Part shown: in pieces, positions 8,227 to 16,178 of the stretch | Layout of the letters: each line of letters opens with the position of its first letter | How positions within the stretch are numbered: position 1 is the stretch's first letter | Assembly: GCF_039134705.1 (NCBI RefSeq) | Contig: NZ_CP146256.1 | Location: forward strand, 2,852,001 to 2,916,000 | DNA: 64,000 nt | Source of the DNA: Kineothrix sp. IPX-CK | GTDB lineage: Bacteria; Bacillota; Clostridia; Lachnospirales; Lachnospiraceae | Direction: 5' to 3' | Position numbers and translations under genes: made by a program | Notes under the pieces: model-generated | Databases searched by the model: none | Told to the model about the DNA's origin: nothing | The model's input: the letters and a program-made list of their open reading frames with translations, nothing else

Positions 8227-9248
8227 AAAGTTCCCTTCCTTAACATTACAATCAGAAATACAATTCCCCCAAACATTTCAATAATGACGGAAACAACACC
8301 TTGCGCCCTGAAAATATGATACATAAAAAAATATGAGCCTGTTATTATCAAAAATCCTATCGCAAGCGCCATTGGGAAAATATATCTGTGGTCATAAGTC
8401 GGCGCTGCCTGATAAGTTAAAGTCGCAACTAAAAATCCATAAAAAGTAAGCGGACCGACTAAAGAGGTTGAAATTGACATCAGAACAGAAACTAATACAA
8501 GGGTATATATTACCCCAAATTGATGATTAACCCCCAAAGAAGTACTGGCATTTTTTCCAAGTGACAATACATTTAGTTTTTTAGAATAGGCAAGGATAAG
8601 TAATGCCGCGATTATTACAATGGGAATTGCAACGGGAAAGTACTCAGCCTCCGCATTATTGACAGAGCCGAACAATCTCGCCTGTAAAACATCAAATTCA
8701 GATGGCGCCAGAAGTCTTCTCATAAAAGATGACACAGACTTCAGACCGGTTCCAATAATAACTCCGACCAGAAGCATGAGCTGTAAATTTCCATACTTTC
8801 CGGAAAGCAGCCATCCATAAAGCATCAGGCACATCAAAATCATAATGGCAACTTTAAATAGAAATGATTCAATGCCGCTGAAATTCACAAATACACTGGC
8901 ACCGAAGAAAAACATTGTACTGGTATTTATTGCCCCATAAAGTGCTTCAAACCCTAGAAGTGAAGGTGTTATAATCCTGTTATTCGTACTCGATTGGAAG
9001 GCAACTGTAGCTAAACTTTGACAAATTGCAGAAATAATCATTGCTGTAATCGCTACCATCCTTCTCTTCACAACCGGAATAAAAGAAGGGGAATCTAACG
9101 GCACAGGGTTCCCATAAACCAAAAGCCCGTAGGAAGCAAGTACCCCTAACGCAATCAACGTTATCAGCAAAATCCAATAACGTTTTTCCTCTTTCTTAGA
9201 ACGAAAAGCTCTGGCCGATCTATTTTTATTATAAACAAACCCGCTCAT
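8223..9248 (-). CDS. Iron-siderophore ABC transporter permease (YclO/FecD type)
   Basis: Second membrane subunit of the importer, 341 aa, FecCD family (usual length 320-350). A basic N-terminus (KNRSARAFRSKKEEKR) leads into about nine to ten hydrophobic helices. The conserved LGVNHQFGV segment and the GPLTFYGFLVATLTY stretch typical of the loop that contacts the ATPase are present. The start has AAGGAGG upstream and overlaps the preceding permease stop by 4 bp. It should pair with the permease encoded at 9245-10258 as a heterodimer. Confidence 0.93.
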   Translation of the reverse strand: MSGFVYNKNRSARAFRSKKEEKRYWILLITLIALGVLASYGLLVYGNPVPLDSPSFIPVVKRRMVAITAMIISAICQSLATVAFQSSTNNRIITPSLLGFEALYGAINTSTMFFFGASVFVNFSGIESFLFKVAIMILMCLMLYGWLLSGKYGNLQLMLLVGVIIGTGLKSVSSFMRRLLAPSEFDVLQARLFGSVNNAEAEYFPVAIPIVIIAALLILAYSKKLNVLSLGKNASTSLGVNHQFGVIYTLVLVSVLMSISTSLVGPLTFYGFLVATLTYQAAPTYDHRYIFPMALAIGFLIITGSYFFMYHIFRAQGVVSVIIEMFGGIVFLIVMLRKGTL

Positions 9249-10258
9249 CTCAGCCTCCTTTGTTTCAACAAAATAACAATAAATATAACCGCTCCCACAG
9301 TTCCAAGTATCAAAGAGACAGGAACTTCAAAGGGCATTATGATCGTGCGGGAAATGATGTCACAAAGGGTGATGGCCCCCATTCCCAATACACATACCCA
9401 AGGCAGATTACTCCTAAGATCATCGCCTCGGTACATTGAAATAATATTCGGTACAATTAGTCCTAAAAAAGGCAAGTTTCCGATAACAGCCGCAACAATC
9501 CCAACTGCAAAGGAAATAAGACCGGTGCCCCAAATAACAATCTTGTTATAATTTACCCCAAGGCTTGTTGCAACATCTTCCCCTAATCCGGCCAGAGTCA
9601 ATCTATCCGCATAAATAAAAATAAAAAAAGTAACTATCACGATTAACCATAGATATTCATATCTTCCGATTTGAACCGGCGCAAAAGAACCTACAAACCA
9701 GGTTTCAATATTTTGCGTCATTTGAAAAACGAGTCCGATAAAAGTGGAAATTGCAGAAATGACTGCTCCAAGCATCATTCCTATAATCGGGACAATTAAA
9801 GACGAACGAAGTTTAACCCTTCTTAAAAACAAAAAGAAGATCATAGTCCCTATAAAAGAAAAAACAATCGCCCCCGTCATTCTTAAAACCAAAGTCGGCG
9901 CAGGAAATACCAAATAAACAAAAACAAGTCCCAGGCCTGCCCATTCAATTGTTCCGGTTGTGGTAGGTTCCACCAGGCGATTCTGGGTGATAAGCTGCGT
10001 TACCAGTCCTGACATCGACATTGCTGCGCCGGTAAGCATTAATGACGCTGTTCTTGGAACACGGGTTATGAAAAACATATCCATCCCATCTTCTTGTCCT
10101 TGTATATCATAAACTCCGGTAAACAATGATATAATACCTAAAATAAAAACAATAATAACTGCTAGTATAAAAGGCTTTGTCCATATTTTATTGTAATTAT
10201 AATGCTGGGGCTGAGAAATCTCAGCCCCTGTGAATTTATGTACTGTGTTTTTAGGCAC
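9245..10258 (-). CDS. Iron-siderophore ABC transporter permease (YclN/FecC type)
   Basis: First membrane subunit of the importer, 337 aa, FecCD family. Helices begin near residue 30; LGVNYNKIVIWG and the GNLPFLGLIVPNI coupling segment are visible. I place the start at the GTG at 10258, because AAAGGAG lies 9 bp before it and just after the stop of the binding-protein gene. The earlier in-frame ATG at 10309 would overlap that gene and has no ribosome site. A perfect hairpin (10207-10228) lies inside its first codons. Confidence 0.92.
   Translation of the reverse strand: MPKNTVHKFTGAEISQPQHYNYNKIWTKPFILAVIIVFILGIISLFTGVYDIQGQEDGMDMFFITRVPRTASLMLTGAAMSMSGLVTQLITQNRLVEPTTTGTIEWAGLGLVFVYLVFPAPTLVLRMTGAIVFSFIGTMIFFLFLRRVKLRSSLIVPIIGMMLGAVISAISTFIGLVFQMTQNIETWFVGSFAPVQIGRYEYLWLIVIVTFFIFIYADRLTLAGLGEDVATSLGVNYNKIVIWGTGLISFAVGIVAAVIGNLPFLGLIVPNIISMYRGDDLRSNLPWVCVLGMGAITLCDIISRTIIMPFEVPVSLILGTVGAVIFIVILLKQRRLR
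10207..10228 (-). repeat. Perfect hairpin near the start of the first permease gene
   Basis: Inverted repeat GGGGCTGAGA / TCTCAGCCCC, 10-bp arms and a 2-nt centre, about 30 nt into the permease coding sequence and 50 nt after the binding-protein stop. No T-run follows on the minus strand, so it is not a classical terminator. It could block 3' exonucleases and raise the amount of binding-protein mRNA relative to the permeases. Confidence 0.8.
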
Positions 10259-10277
10259 TTTGTTACACTCCTTTATA

Positions 10278-11372
10278 CTACTTTGCCAAAGCGCTTGCAA
10301 GATCTCCAAATAACTCTAAATAAGTTTGTATTGACTCATTTGTATAGGTATCGTTCGGTGCGTATATTATCTGTCCCTCCGTAACGGCAGTTGTGTTTTG
10401 AAGGGCAGGAGAATTATCGATCACATCCTGAGCAGGAACTGCATCCTCTGCAGAAGATATTGCCGCGTCACGATCCAGTACGAAAATCCAGTCCGGATTA
10501 CTTTGCGCGATAGCTTCAACAGAAATATCATCACCTTGATGATCTGAAGTAGCGCCGTCAACCTCTAATGCTGAGACCCATCCAAAAACTTCATACATCG
10601 GCCCCCAGACACGTCCGGAACGAGGAGCAGAAAAACCAATCTCTCCGCCGGAAACTACAACACTGATAACGGTGTCTGTGCCATTATACGCAGACTTTGC
10701 ATCTTCAATAGCTTTATCAAAATCGGCTACCAATTGTTCAGCTTCATCATTTTTATCAAAAATTTTTCCCAATGCAATGGTAGAGTCCTTAAGTCCGTTT
10801 ATTAAGTTATCTCCCGGTGCCTCCGCTTCCTCGGAGACATCAAAATTAAGGTCAATAACAGCAGCATTTGGCACTAACGCTTTTATGTCTTCATAATAAC
10901 CGGCAAATCTTTGACCTACAATAACAAGTTCAGGGTCTACCGCCGCTATAATTTCAAGATTTGGTTCGCTGTGATTCCCAATATCCTGAACAGAATCATC
11001 ACTTACATATGACGAATCCGCAGGCATTACTCCCTTTGGAACCGCCGCTAATTCAATTCCCCAATCTGCTAAAGTTTCAAAGGTTCTATTATCCAAAGCC
11101 ACTACATTCTTGGGATTTATGGGAACAGTAACCGTTCCATGAACATCTGTGATTTCAACTGTCGTGACTTCGGCAGGCTCACTTTCCTCCTGACTGGTTT
11201 CGGGAGCAGTAGTTTCACTTTCCTCCTGACTTGCCTCAGGAGCGGCGGTTTCACTTTCCTCCTGGCTGGTTTCTGGAGCGGCGGTTTCATTGCTTGAATT
11301 TGCACAGCCCATGAGCATCATGGCAAAAGCTGTTGTAAATACAGTTATTTTAAGTAAATTTAATTTTTTCAT
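10278..11372 (-). CDS. Iron-siderophore ABC transporter, substrate-binding lipoprotein (YclQ/CeuE type)
   Basis: Lipid-anchored receptor of the importer, 364 aa. The ATG at 11372 is preceded by AAGGAG; an in-frame ATG 17 codons upstream has no such site. A lipoprotein signal ends AMMLMGC. A linker of three 12-residue acidic repeats of the type ETAAPETSQEES (coding 11179-11286) follows. The rest is a class III periplasmic-binding-protein fold, with VVALDNRTFETLADWGI and the PDWIFVLDRDAA segment as in the YclQ/CeuE family. It is the first gene of the operon and is controlled by the palindrome-bearing promoter upstream. Confidence 0.93.
   Translation of the reverse strand: MKKLNLLKITVFTTAFAMMLMGCANSSNETAAPETSQEESETAAPEASQEESETTAPETSQEESEPAEVTTVEITDVHGTVTVPINPKNVVALDNRTFETLADWGIELAAVPKGVMPADSSYVSDDSVQDIGNHSEPNLEIIAAVDPELVIVGQRFAGYYEDIKALVPNAAVIDLNFDVSEEAEAPGDNLINGLKDSTIALGKIFDKNDEAEQLVADFDKAIEDAKSAYNGTDTVISVVVSGGEIGFSAPRSGRVWGPMYEVFGWVSALEVDGATSDHQGDDISVEAIAQSNPDWIFVLDRDAAISSAEDAVPAQDVIDNSPALQNTTAVTEGQIIYAPNDTYTNESIQTYLELFGDLASALAK
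11179..11286 (-). repeat. Three tandem 36-bp repeats coding an acidic linker
   Basis: Three in-frame copies of a 36-bp unit (12 residues each) lie right after the lipidated cysteine of the iron-binding lipoprotein. The copies differ at a few bases and at Thr/Ala positions only. They form a flexible acidic tether. Copy number is likely to vary between strains. Confidence 0.9.
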
Positions 11373-11482
11373 ATATAATCTCCTTGTATATATGCTCGCT
11401 TTCCTCGCTATGATAAAATACAATATAAAATTACTATGTAATTAAGATTAGCGAGTTCCAACTTTTAGTTTGAAGAAACAAA

Positions 11483-11500
11483 AGTTAGTCCGGACTAACT
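11483..11500. promoter_or_regulatory. 18-bp perfect palindrome, candidate iron-repressor operator
   Basis: AGTTAGTCCGGACTAACT reads the same on both strands and begins one base after the -10 box of the iron operon, covering the expected transcription start. TTAG/CTAA half sites resemble DtxR/IdeR-family operators. A repressor bound here would block transcription. The regulator is not in the window. Confidence 0.75.
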
Positions 11501-11501
11501 C

Positions 11502-11536
11502 ATTATAGCTTACTATAAACAGATGCTTATTGTCAA
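11502..11536 (-). promoter_or_regulatory. Promoter of the iron-siderophore operon
   Basis: Consensus -10 TATAAT at 11502-11507 on the minus strand. A TTGACA lies at 11531-11536 but the spacer is 23 bp, longer than normal, so either the -35 is poor or the promoter needs help. The -10 abuts the palindrome at 11483-11500. Confidence 0.6.
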
Positions 11537-11565
11537 CCGGCATTTAAAATTATATTTTCTAGATA

Positions 11566-11624
11566 CATAAAAAGAAAGGGTATTCCAAGCCATTACATGA
11601 CTTGGGATCCCCCCCTCTTTCTTT
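11566..11624 (-). terminator. Intrinsic terminator after the aminopeptidase P gene
   Basis: Nested stem on the minus strand: outer AGAAAG/CTTTCT with GGG/CCC, inner CCAAG/CTTGG, followed by a T-rich tail. It ends the deoC-pepP transcript. The 238 bp between pepP and the iron operon hold only this, the promoter and the palindrome. Confidence 0.75.
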
Positions 11625-11661
11625 GTTGAGAAACTTCTCTTAAGCTATTAATCTTAAATAT

Positions 11662-13455
11662 TTATATTTCCATAGGCCTTGTAGCCTCTTTCAGCCACGC
11701 CTCCTCCTCTTCCGTCAGATACTTTTTCATTCTTTTATAAACTTCTGCATGGTAACTGTTTAGTCGTTCCACATCTATCGGCTGCATAAACTCCGTATCG
11801 ATAGCGTCTCTGTCGATAGGCACAAAAGTAAGGGTATCAAAACACATGAACTGACCGTCCGCATTCTTTTCTCCTTTCTTAGCCACAATGACATTCTCCG
11901 TACGTATCCCATGGCTGCCTTCGATATAGACACCCGGTTCGTTAGAAATGACCATCCCCTCCTCAATGATCGCTTCCGCTGCTCCCTTTGCAAAACGCCA
12001 GCGAATACTCTGAGGGCCTTCATGTACATTGAGTATATAGCCGATTCCATGTCCGGTTCCGCATTTATAATCGATTCCGATATCCCATAACGGCTGTCTC
12101 GCCAATATGTCCAGATTTCTTCCTGTACAGCCATAGAGAAATCGAGCCTGCGTAAGCTGTAACATGCCGATAGTGACCTTGGTGAAGTGCTTCTTTATTT
12201 CGGGGCTGATTTCCCCTAAGACGACAGTTCTCGTCACGTCGGTAGTTCCGCCCATATACTGTCCGCCGGAATCAACCAGCAGCATTCCCTCCGCCTTTAT
12301 TTCCTTCGCGCTCTCAGGCAACGCCTCATAATGCATCATAGCGGCGTTTTCCTTATAAGCACTGATGGTCGGAAAGGACAGATCGAGAAATCCAGGGATT
12401 TCTCTTCGCAGACCGTCTAAATATTCCGCCGCAGTAAGCTCCGTAATTTTCTCTTTTCCCGCGTTTTTCTTAAGCCAGCAGATAAATTTTATAACAGCTG
12501 CACTGTCCTTAAGATATATCTCTTCCATTCGGGAAAGCTCGATCTTATTTTTTACTGCCTTCAGGGCTTCCGTAGGATTGCTTTCAAAAACACATTCCGC
12601 TTTGTCCGACAAAATCTTATATAAAGTATAATTGATATTCCCTTCGTCCAGAAGCACTTTCCCTTCATAGTCATAACCGCCGAGGAATCTTTCAGTATTT
12701 TCATAGTCCTCGATTACGATATGGTTTTTCGATGCATATTCTGTGAACTTTGCTGTAATCTCCTGGGGCTGTATGAAAAGATACAGCTCCTCCGGCGTAA
12801 GAAAGCCGTAGGAAAGTGCCACGGGATTGCAAGCAACATCATTACCCCTTATATTCATAAGCCACATCAAATCGTCGAGCTTACTCAGCATGAGGTATGC
12901 TGCTCCGGATGTTTTCATCTTTTCCCTGACCGTAAGAAGCTTCTCCTCCATGCTCTGTCCGCTTATTTCCTCCGGAAGGACTATGACCTCGTGTGCCGGC
13001 AGAAAGGGTCTCTCCTGCCATAAGTTTCCTGCAACATCCTCCTCGTAGGAAATACGGATATTCATACCTTTCAGCTTCCGTTCCAGCTCTTTTCCTTCTT
13101 TGCAGCTCACCGTCCGCCCGTCGAAGCCGAGGGTCTGTCCGTTCTTTATATTTTCCTTAAGAAAATCGGGAATATCAGGCACACCTTCTTCCATCATCCG
13201 GAAAAGCTCGATTCCGCTTCCTGCAAGCTCGTTTTCGGCCTGAATGAAATATCTTCCGTCCGTCCACAGCCCCGCCATGTCGTGCCCTACTACAAGGGTG
13301 CCGTTAGAACCTGTAAAGCCGGAAAAGTATTCCCTTACCTTAAAATAATCATCCACGTACTCGGAACCGTGAAAATCCGAGGTCGGAATCATATAAAAAT
13401 CAATTCCCTTCTCCTTCATACAGTAGCGTAGTTTTGTAAGTCTGTCCTGAACCAT
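11662..13455 (-). CDS. pepP: Xaa-Pro aminopeptidase (aminopeptidase P, long form)
   Basis: Cytosolic metallopeptidase that removes the N-terminal residue before proline, 597 aa. Two creatinase-like N-terminal domains (about 1-300) precede an M24 pita-bread domain. Dinuclear metal ligands are visible in DSGGQYMGGTTDVTRT, CGTGHGIGYILNVHEGP and the ISNEPGVYIEGSHGIRTEN block. A C-terminal extension of about 60 aa is typical of the 600-residue eukaryote-like form. The ATG at 13455 overlaps the deoC stop by one base (TGATG), so translation is coupled; a TTG one codon earlier is a less likely start. Confidence 0.94.
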   Translation of the reverse strand: MVQDRLTKLRYCMKEKGIDFYMIPTSDFHGSEYVDDYFKVREYFSGFTGSNGTLVVGHDMAGLWTDGRYFIQAENELAGSGIELFRMMEEGVPDIPDFLKENIKNGQTLGFDGRTVSCKEGKELERKLKGMNIRISYEEDVAGNLWQERPFLPAHEVIVLPEEISGQSMEEKLLTVREKMKTSGAAYLMLSKLDDLMWLMNIRGNDVACNPVALSYGFLTPEELYLFIQPQEITAKFTEYASKNHIVIEDYENTERFLGGYDYEGKVLLDEGNINYTLYKILSDKAECVFESNPTEALKAVKNKIELSRMEEIYLKDSAAVIKFICWLKKNAGKEKITELTAAEYLDGLRREIPGFLDLSFPTISAYKENAAMMHYEALPESAKEIKAEGMLLVDSGGQYMGGTTDVTRTVVLGEISPEIKKHFTKVTIGMLQLTQARFLYGCTGRNLDILARQPLWDIGIDYKCGTGHGIGYILNVHEGPQSIRWRFAKGAAEAIIEEGMVISNEPGVYIEGSHGIRTENVIVAKKGEKNADGQFMCFDTLTFVPIDRDAIDTEFMQPIDVERLNSYHAEVYKRMKKYLTEEEEAWLKEATRPMEI

Positions 13456-14120
13456 CAATAGCTCTCTGCCTTTCCGGCATTTAATATTCCTACTGCGGAG
13501 GAAGTTCCGATTCGCTCACACCCCTCATTTAGGAATGCTTCCAAATCTTCTCTCGTCTTTACCCCGCCCGCTGCCTTTATTTTTACCTCTGCTCCGATAT
13601 GATCCTTGAACAACCTTACATCCTCAAGCGTCGCACCGCCCGTTCCGAAGCCCGTAGAGGTCTTGATGTAATCTGCGCCCGCTGCTGTCACCGCCTTGCA
13701 TAGTGCGATTTTCTCCTCTTCAGTCAAATAGCATGTTTCGATAATTACTTTCAGAATATTCTCACCGCAAGCCTTCTTTATCGTGCGGATTTCACCCTCC
13801 ACCTTATCGAACAGACCGTTTTTCACATCGCTGATATTTACCACCATATCGATTTCACGAGCACCGTCCTTTACGGCCTCCTCAGCCTCCGTCACTTTCG
13901 CCGCCGTCACGCTGTAGCCCAAGGGAAATCCGATAACCGTGCAAATATTGATTTTTTCTCCATATGCGTCGTGAATGCGTTTCACGTAAGCAGGAGGAAC
14001 ACACACAGAAGCGGTCTTGTATTCCAGCGCCTCCTCGCATAAAGTCTCGATATCCTTCCATGTTGCAAATGCCTTTAGCTGCGTATGATCTATATGCCGC
14101 AGGATTTCTTCGTTCGTCAT
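13455..14120 (-). CDS. deoC: Deoxyribose-phosphate aldolase
   Basis: Class I aldolase that splits 2-deoxyribose 5-phosphate into acetaldehyde and glyceraldehyde 3-phosphate in deoxynucleoside breakdown, 221 aa. Schiff-base lysine lies in DYIKTSTGFG and the second active-site lysine in KAAGGVK; VIGFPLGY is conserved. The ATG at 14120 has GGAGGAAAG before it; five codons upstream is an ATG lying within that ribosome site. It is coupled to pepP by a TGATG overlap, which suggests a salvage/catabolic pairing. No other deo gene is nearby. Confidence 0.95.
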   Translation of the reverse strand: MTNEEILRHIDHTQLKAFATWKDIETLCEEALEYKTASVCVPPAYVKRIHDAYGEKINICTVIGFPLGYSVTAAKVTEAEEAVKDGAREIDMVVNISDVKNGLFDKVEGEIRTIKKACGENILKVIIETCYLTEEEKIALCKAVTAAGADYIKTSTGFGTGGATLEDVRLFKDHIGAEVKIKAAGGVKTREDLEAFLNEGCERIGTSSAVGILNAGKAESY

Positions 14121-14368
14121 AAAACTTTCCTCCATTTTCTTCTATAAATCTTATTCTAATATGAAATGAAAAAAAAAGAAAGATGCATCTGTTTTTCAGT
14201 TTTTTAATATACTGTTAATAGATAGATTTTTTTCAACTTTTTAGTTAAATATTTCATTTTATCTATTTTTATAAGTATTTTTATGATATTATTGACCTGT
14301 TGACAGTTTATAATTCCAGCCTCTCATTTGCGGGGGGTATTGAGTATCAGCGAAAGGAGGACTATCTT

Positions 14369-15745
14369 ATGGATCACAATGTTTATTCCGAAGTTACACC
14401 GGAAATCGTACAGTTGGCGAAGCTAAGCGAAAAAGCCGACATTATCGAGACCGAGCTTTTTACGAAATATGATGTAAAGAGAGGACTTCGTGATTTAAAT
14501 GGAAAAGGGGTGCTTGCCGGACTCACGCGGATTTCCGACGTGCGTGCCAGCAAAATGGTGGACGGCGTTCAGGTGCCGATTCACGGAGATCTGTTTTATC
14601 GCGGCTACAATGTAAAAGACCTCGTTGCCGGATTTACAAAAGACAACCGCTTCGGTTTCGAAGAGACAACTTATCTCTTATTGTTCGATAAATTGCCTAC
14701 AGAAAAAGAACTGGCAGATTTTACAGCTCTGCTCGCCTATTACAGAAGCTTGCCCACAAGCTTCGTCCGCGATATCATCATGAAGGCTCCCAGCAAGGAT
14801 ATGATGAATACTTTGGCAAGAAGCGTTCTGACGCTATATTCCTATGACGACAGGGCTGACGATACTACTCTTCCAAATGTGCTCAGACAGAGCCTGCAGC
14901 TCATCAGCCTGTTTCCTCTGCTAACCATTTACGGCTATCAGGCATACAGTCACTATCATGACGGCAAGAGCCTGTATATTCATTCATCTAAGCCGGAATT
15001 ATCTACCGCTGAAAATATATTGCATATTTTGAGACCGGATAGCTCCTACACTCCTTTAGAGGCACGGATACTGGATATTGCTCTCGTATTACATATGGAA
15101 CACGGCGGCGGAAACAATTCCACCTTTACCACACATGTCGTCACGTCTTCACTGACAGATACTTATTCCGTTATCGCGGCAGCTATCGGCTCCTTAAAGG
15201 GTCCCCGCCATGGCGGCGCCAATATAAAGGTAGTACAGATGTTTGAAGATATGAAAAAAGAAATCTCCGACTGGGAGGACGAGGAACAGGTGTCTGCCTA
15301 TCTTACAAGATTGCTGCATAAGGACACATTCGACCATGCCGGCTTGATCTACGGTGTCGGCCACGCCGTTTATTCCAAATCAGATCCTCGCGCTGTCATT
15401 TTTAAATCTTTCGTAGAAAAACTTTCCGAAGAAAAAGGGCTGCAGAAAGAATTCGCGCTCTATTCTCTCGTAGAAAAACTGGCACCGGAGGTCATCGCAA
15501 GGGAAAGACAGATATACAAAGGCGTCAGCATCAATGTGGACTTCTATTCCGGCTTCGTATATCACATGCTCGGCCTTCCTATGGAATTGTATACGCCAAT
15601 TTTCGCTATCGCACGCATTTCAGGCTGGTGCGCTCACCGCATGGAGGAACTTGCCAACAACGGGAAGATTATCCGTCCCGCCTACAAACCCATCGGCGAA
15701 AACCGCAGCTATACGGAAGTTTCGGATAGAAAGGGATCATCTTAG
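14369..15745 (+). CDS. gltA: Citrate synthase
   Basis: Condenses acetyl-CoA and oxaloacetate to citrate, 458 aa. The ATG at 14369 follows AAAGGAGG; an upstream in-frame ATG at 14300 lacks a site. Conserved blocks: MEHGGGNNSTFTTHV, the catalytic His region GPRHGGANIKV, and GVGHAVYSKSDPRA with the catalytic His. The length and N-terminal extension fit the longer Clostridia form. It is monocistronic, on the plus strand, closed by a bidirectional terminator. No aconitase or isocitrate dehydrogenase is in the window; in such anaerobes it usually feeds glutamate synthesis. Confidence 0.95.
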   Translation: MDHNVYSEVTPEIVQLAKLSEKADIIETELFTKYDVKRGLRDLNGKGVLAGLTRISDVRASKMVDGVQVPIHGDLFYRGYNVKDLVAGFTKDNRFGFEETTYLLLFDKLPTEKELADFTALLAYYRSLPTSFVRDIIMKAPSKDMMNTLARSVLTLYSYDDRADDTTLPNVLRQSLQLISLFPLLTIYGYQAYSHYHDGKSLYIHSSKPELSTAENILHILRPDSSYTPLEARILDIALVLHMEHGGGNNSTFTTHVVTSSLTDTYSVIAAAIGSLKGPRHGGANIKVVQMFEDMKKEISDWEDEEQVSAYLTRLLHKDTFDHAGLIYGVGHAVYSKSDPRAVIFKSFVEKLSEEKGLQKEFALYSLVEKLAPEVIARERQIYKGVSINVDFYSGFVYHMLGLPMELYTPIFAIARISGWCAHRMEELANNGKIIRPAYKPIGENRSYTEVSDRKGSS

Positions 15746-15759
15746 AAGTTGCAAATATA

Positions 15760-15793
15760 AAAACCAACAGATTACTGGTCTGCTGGTTTTTTT
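15760..15793 (+). terminator. Bidirectional terminator between citrate synthase and the small membrane protein
   Basis: AACCAACAGA (15762-15771) pairs with TCTGCTGGTT (15779-15788), one mismatch-type pair, with T-runs on both strands. It serves the convergent genes on either side. Confidence 0.88.
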
Positions 15794-15799
15794 GAACAA

Positions 15800-16165
15800 T
15801 TATTTTTTTTTCGTATCTACTCCGTCTATGAACATCTTTTTCGCCCTATTGGAAGCTACCGCGAATAAGACTAAAACGATAATGAAGCCGCCGAAGGCTA
15901 TGAGCGATATATAGGCGGGACCGCCGTACTCAGTGGTTATAATGCCCATCAGACCGATTGCACATGTAAGAATTCCCATGAACAGCGCTTTGGGGAACAT
16001 ATAAGTAATAAAACCTTCCTTATCGCGGATCTTATTCACATCCACGTCTTTGCTGACCAGCGCTCCGCCCGATATATTTCCTGTCGTCCTCATAGTAATA
16101 GCGGAATAAATCAGGTATATCCCGCTGATAATAATTAATAGGTCAAACATATTTGATGTATCCAT
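15800..16165 (-). CDS. Small integral membrane protein of unknown function
   Basis: Protein of 121 aa not recognised. Three hydrophobic segments are visible: about 5-25, 61-79 and 87-104. The N-terminus lies before TM1, a polar loop of about 30 residues with KDVDVNKIRDKEGF follows it, and the C-terminus is basic (RAKKMFIDGVDTKKK). The ribosome site AAGGAG is good. It starts 13 bp after the thrC stop and should be its downstream operon partner. No transport or enzyme motif is seen. Confidence 0.8.
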   Translation of the reverse strand: MDTSNMFDLLIIISGIYLIYSAITMRTTGNISGGALVSKDVDVNKIRDKEGFITYMFPKALFMGILTCAIGLMGIITTEYGGPAYISLIAFGGFIIVLVLFAVASNRAKKMFIDGVDTKKK

Positions 16166-16178
16166 AGTATTCTGCTCC

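Noticed and set aside
10258..10309. Upstream start for the YclN-type permease
   Set aside because: It would overlap the receptor gene and lacks a ribosome site; the GTG at 10258 has an ideal one.
11117..11305. Open frame with basic proline-rich repeats on the minus strand
   Set aside because: It is the shifted frame of the tandem repeats in the iron-binding lipoprotein.
11502..11536. A textbook sigma-A promoter for the iron operon
   Set aside because: TTGACA and TATAAT are both there but 23 bp apart; kept only as a tentative promoter.
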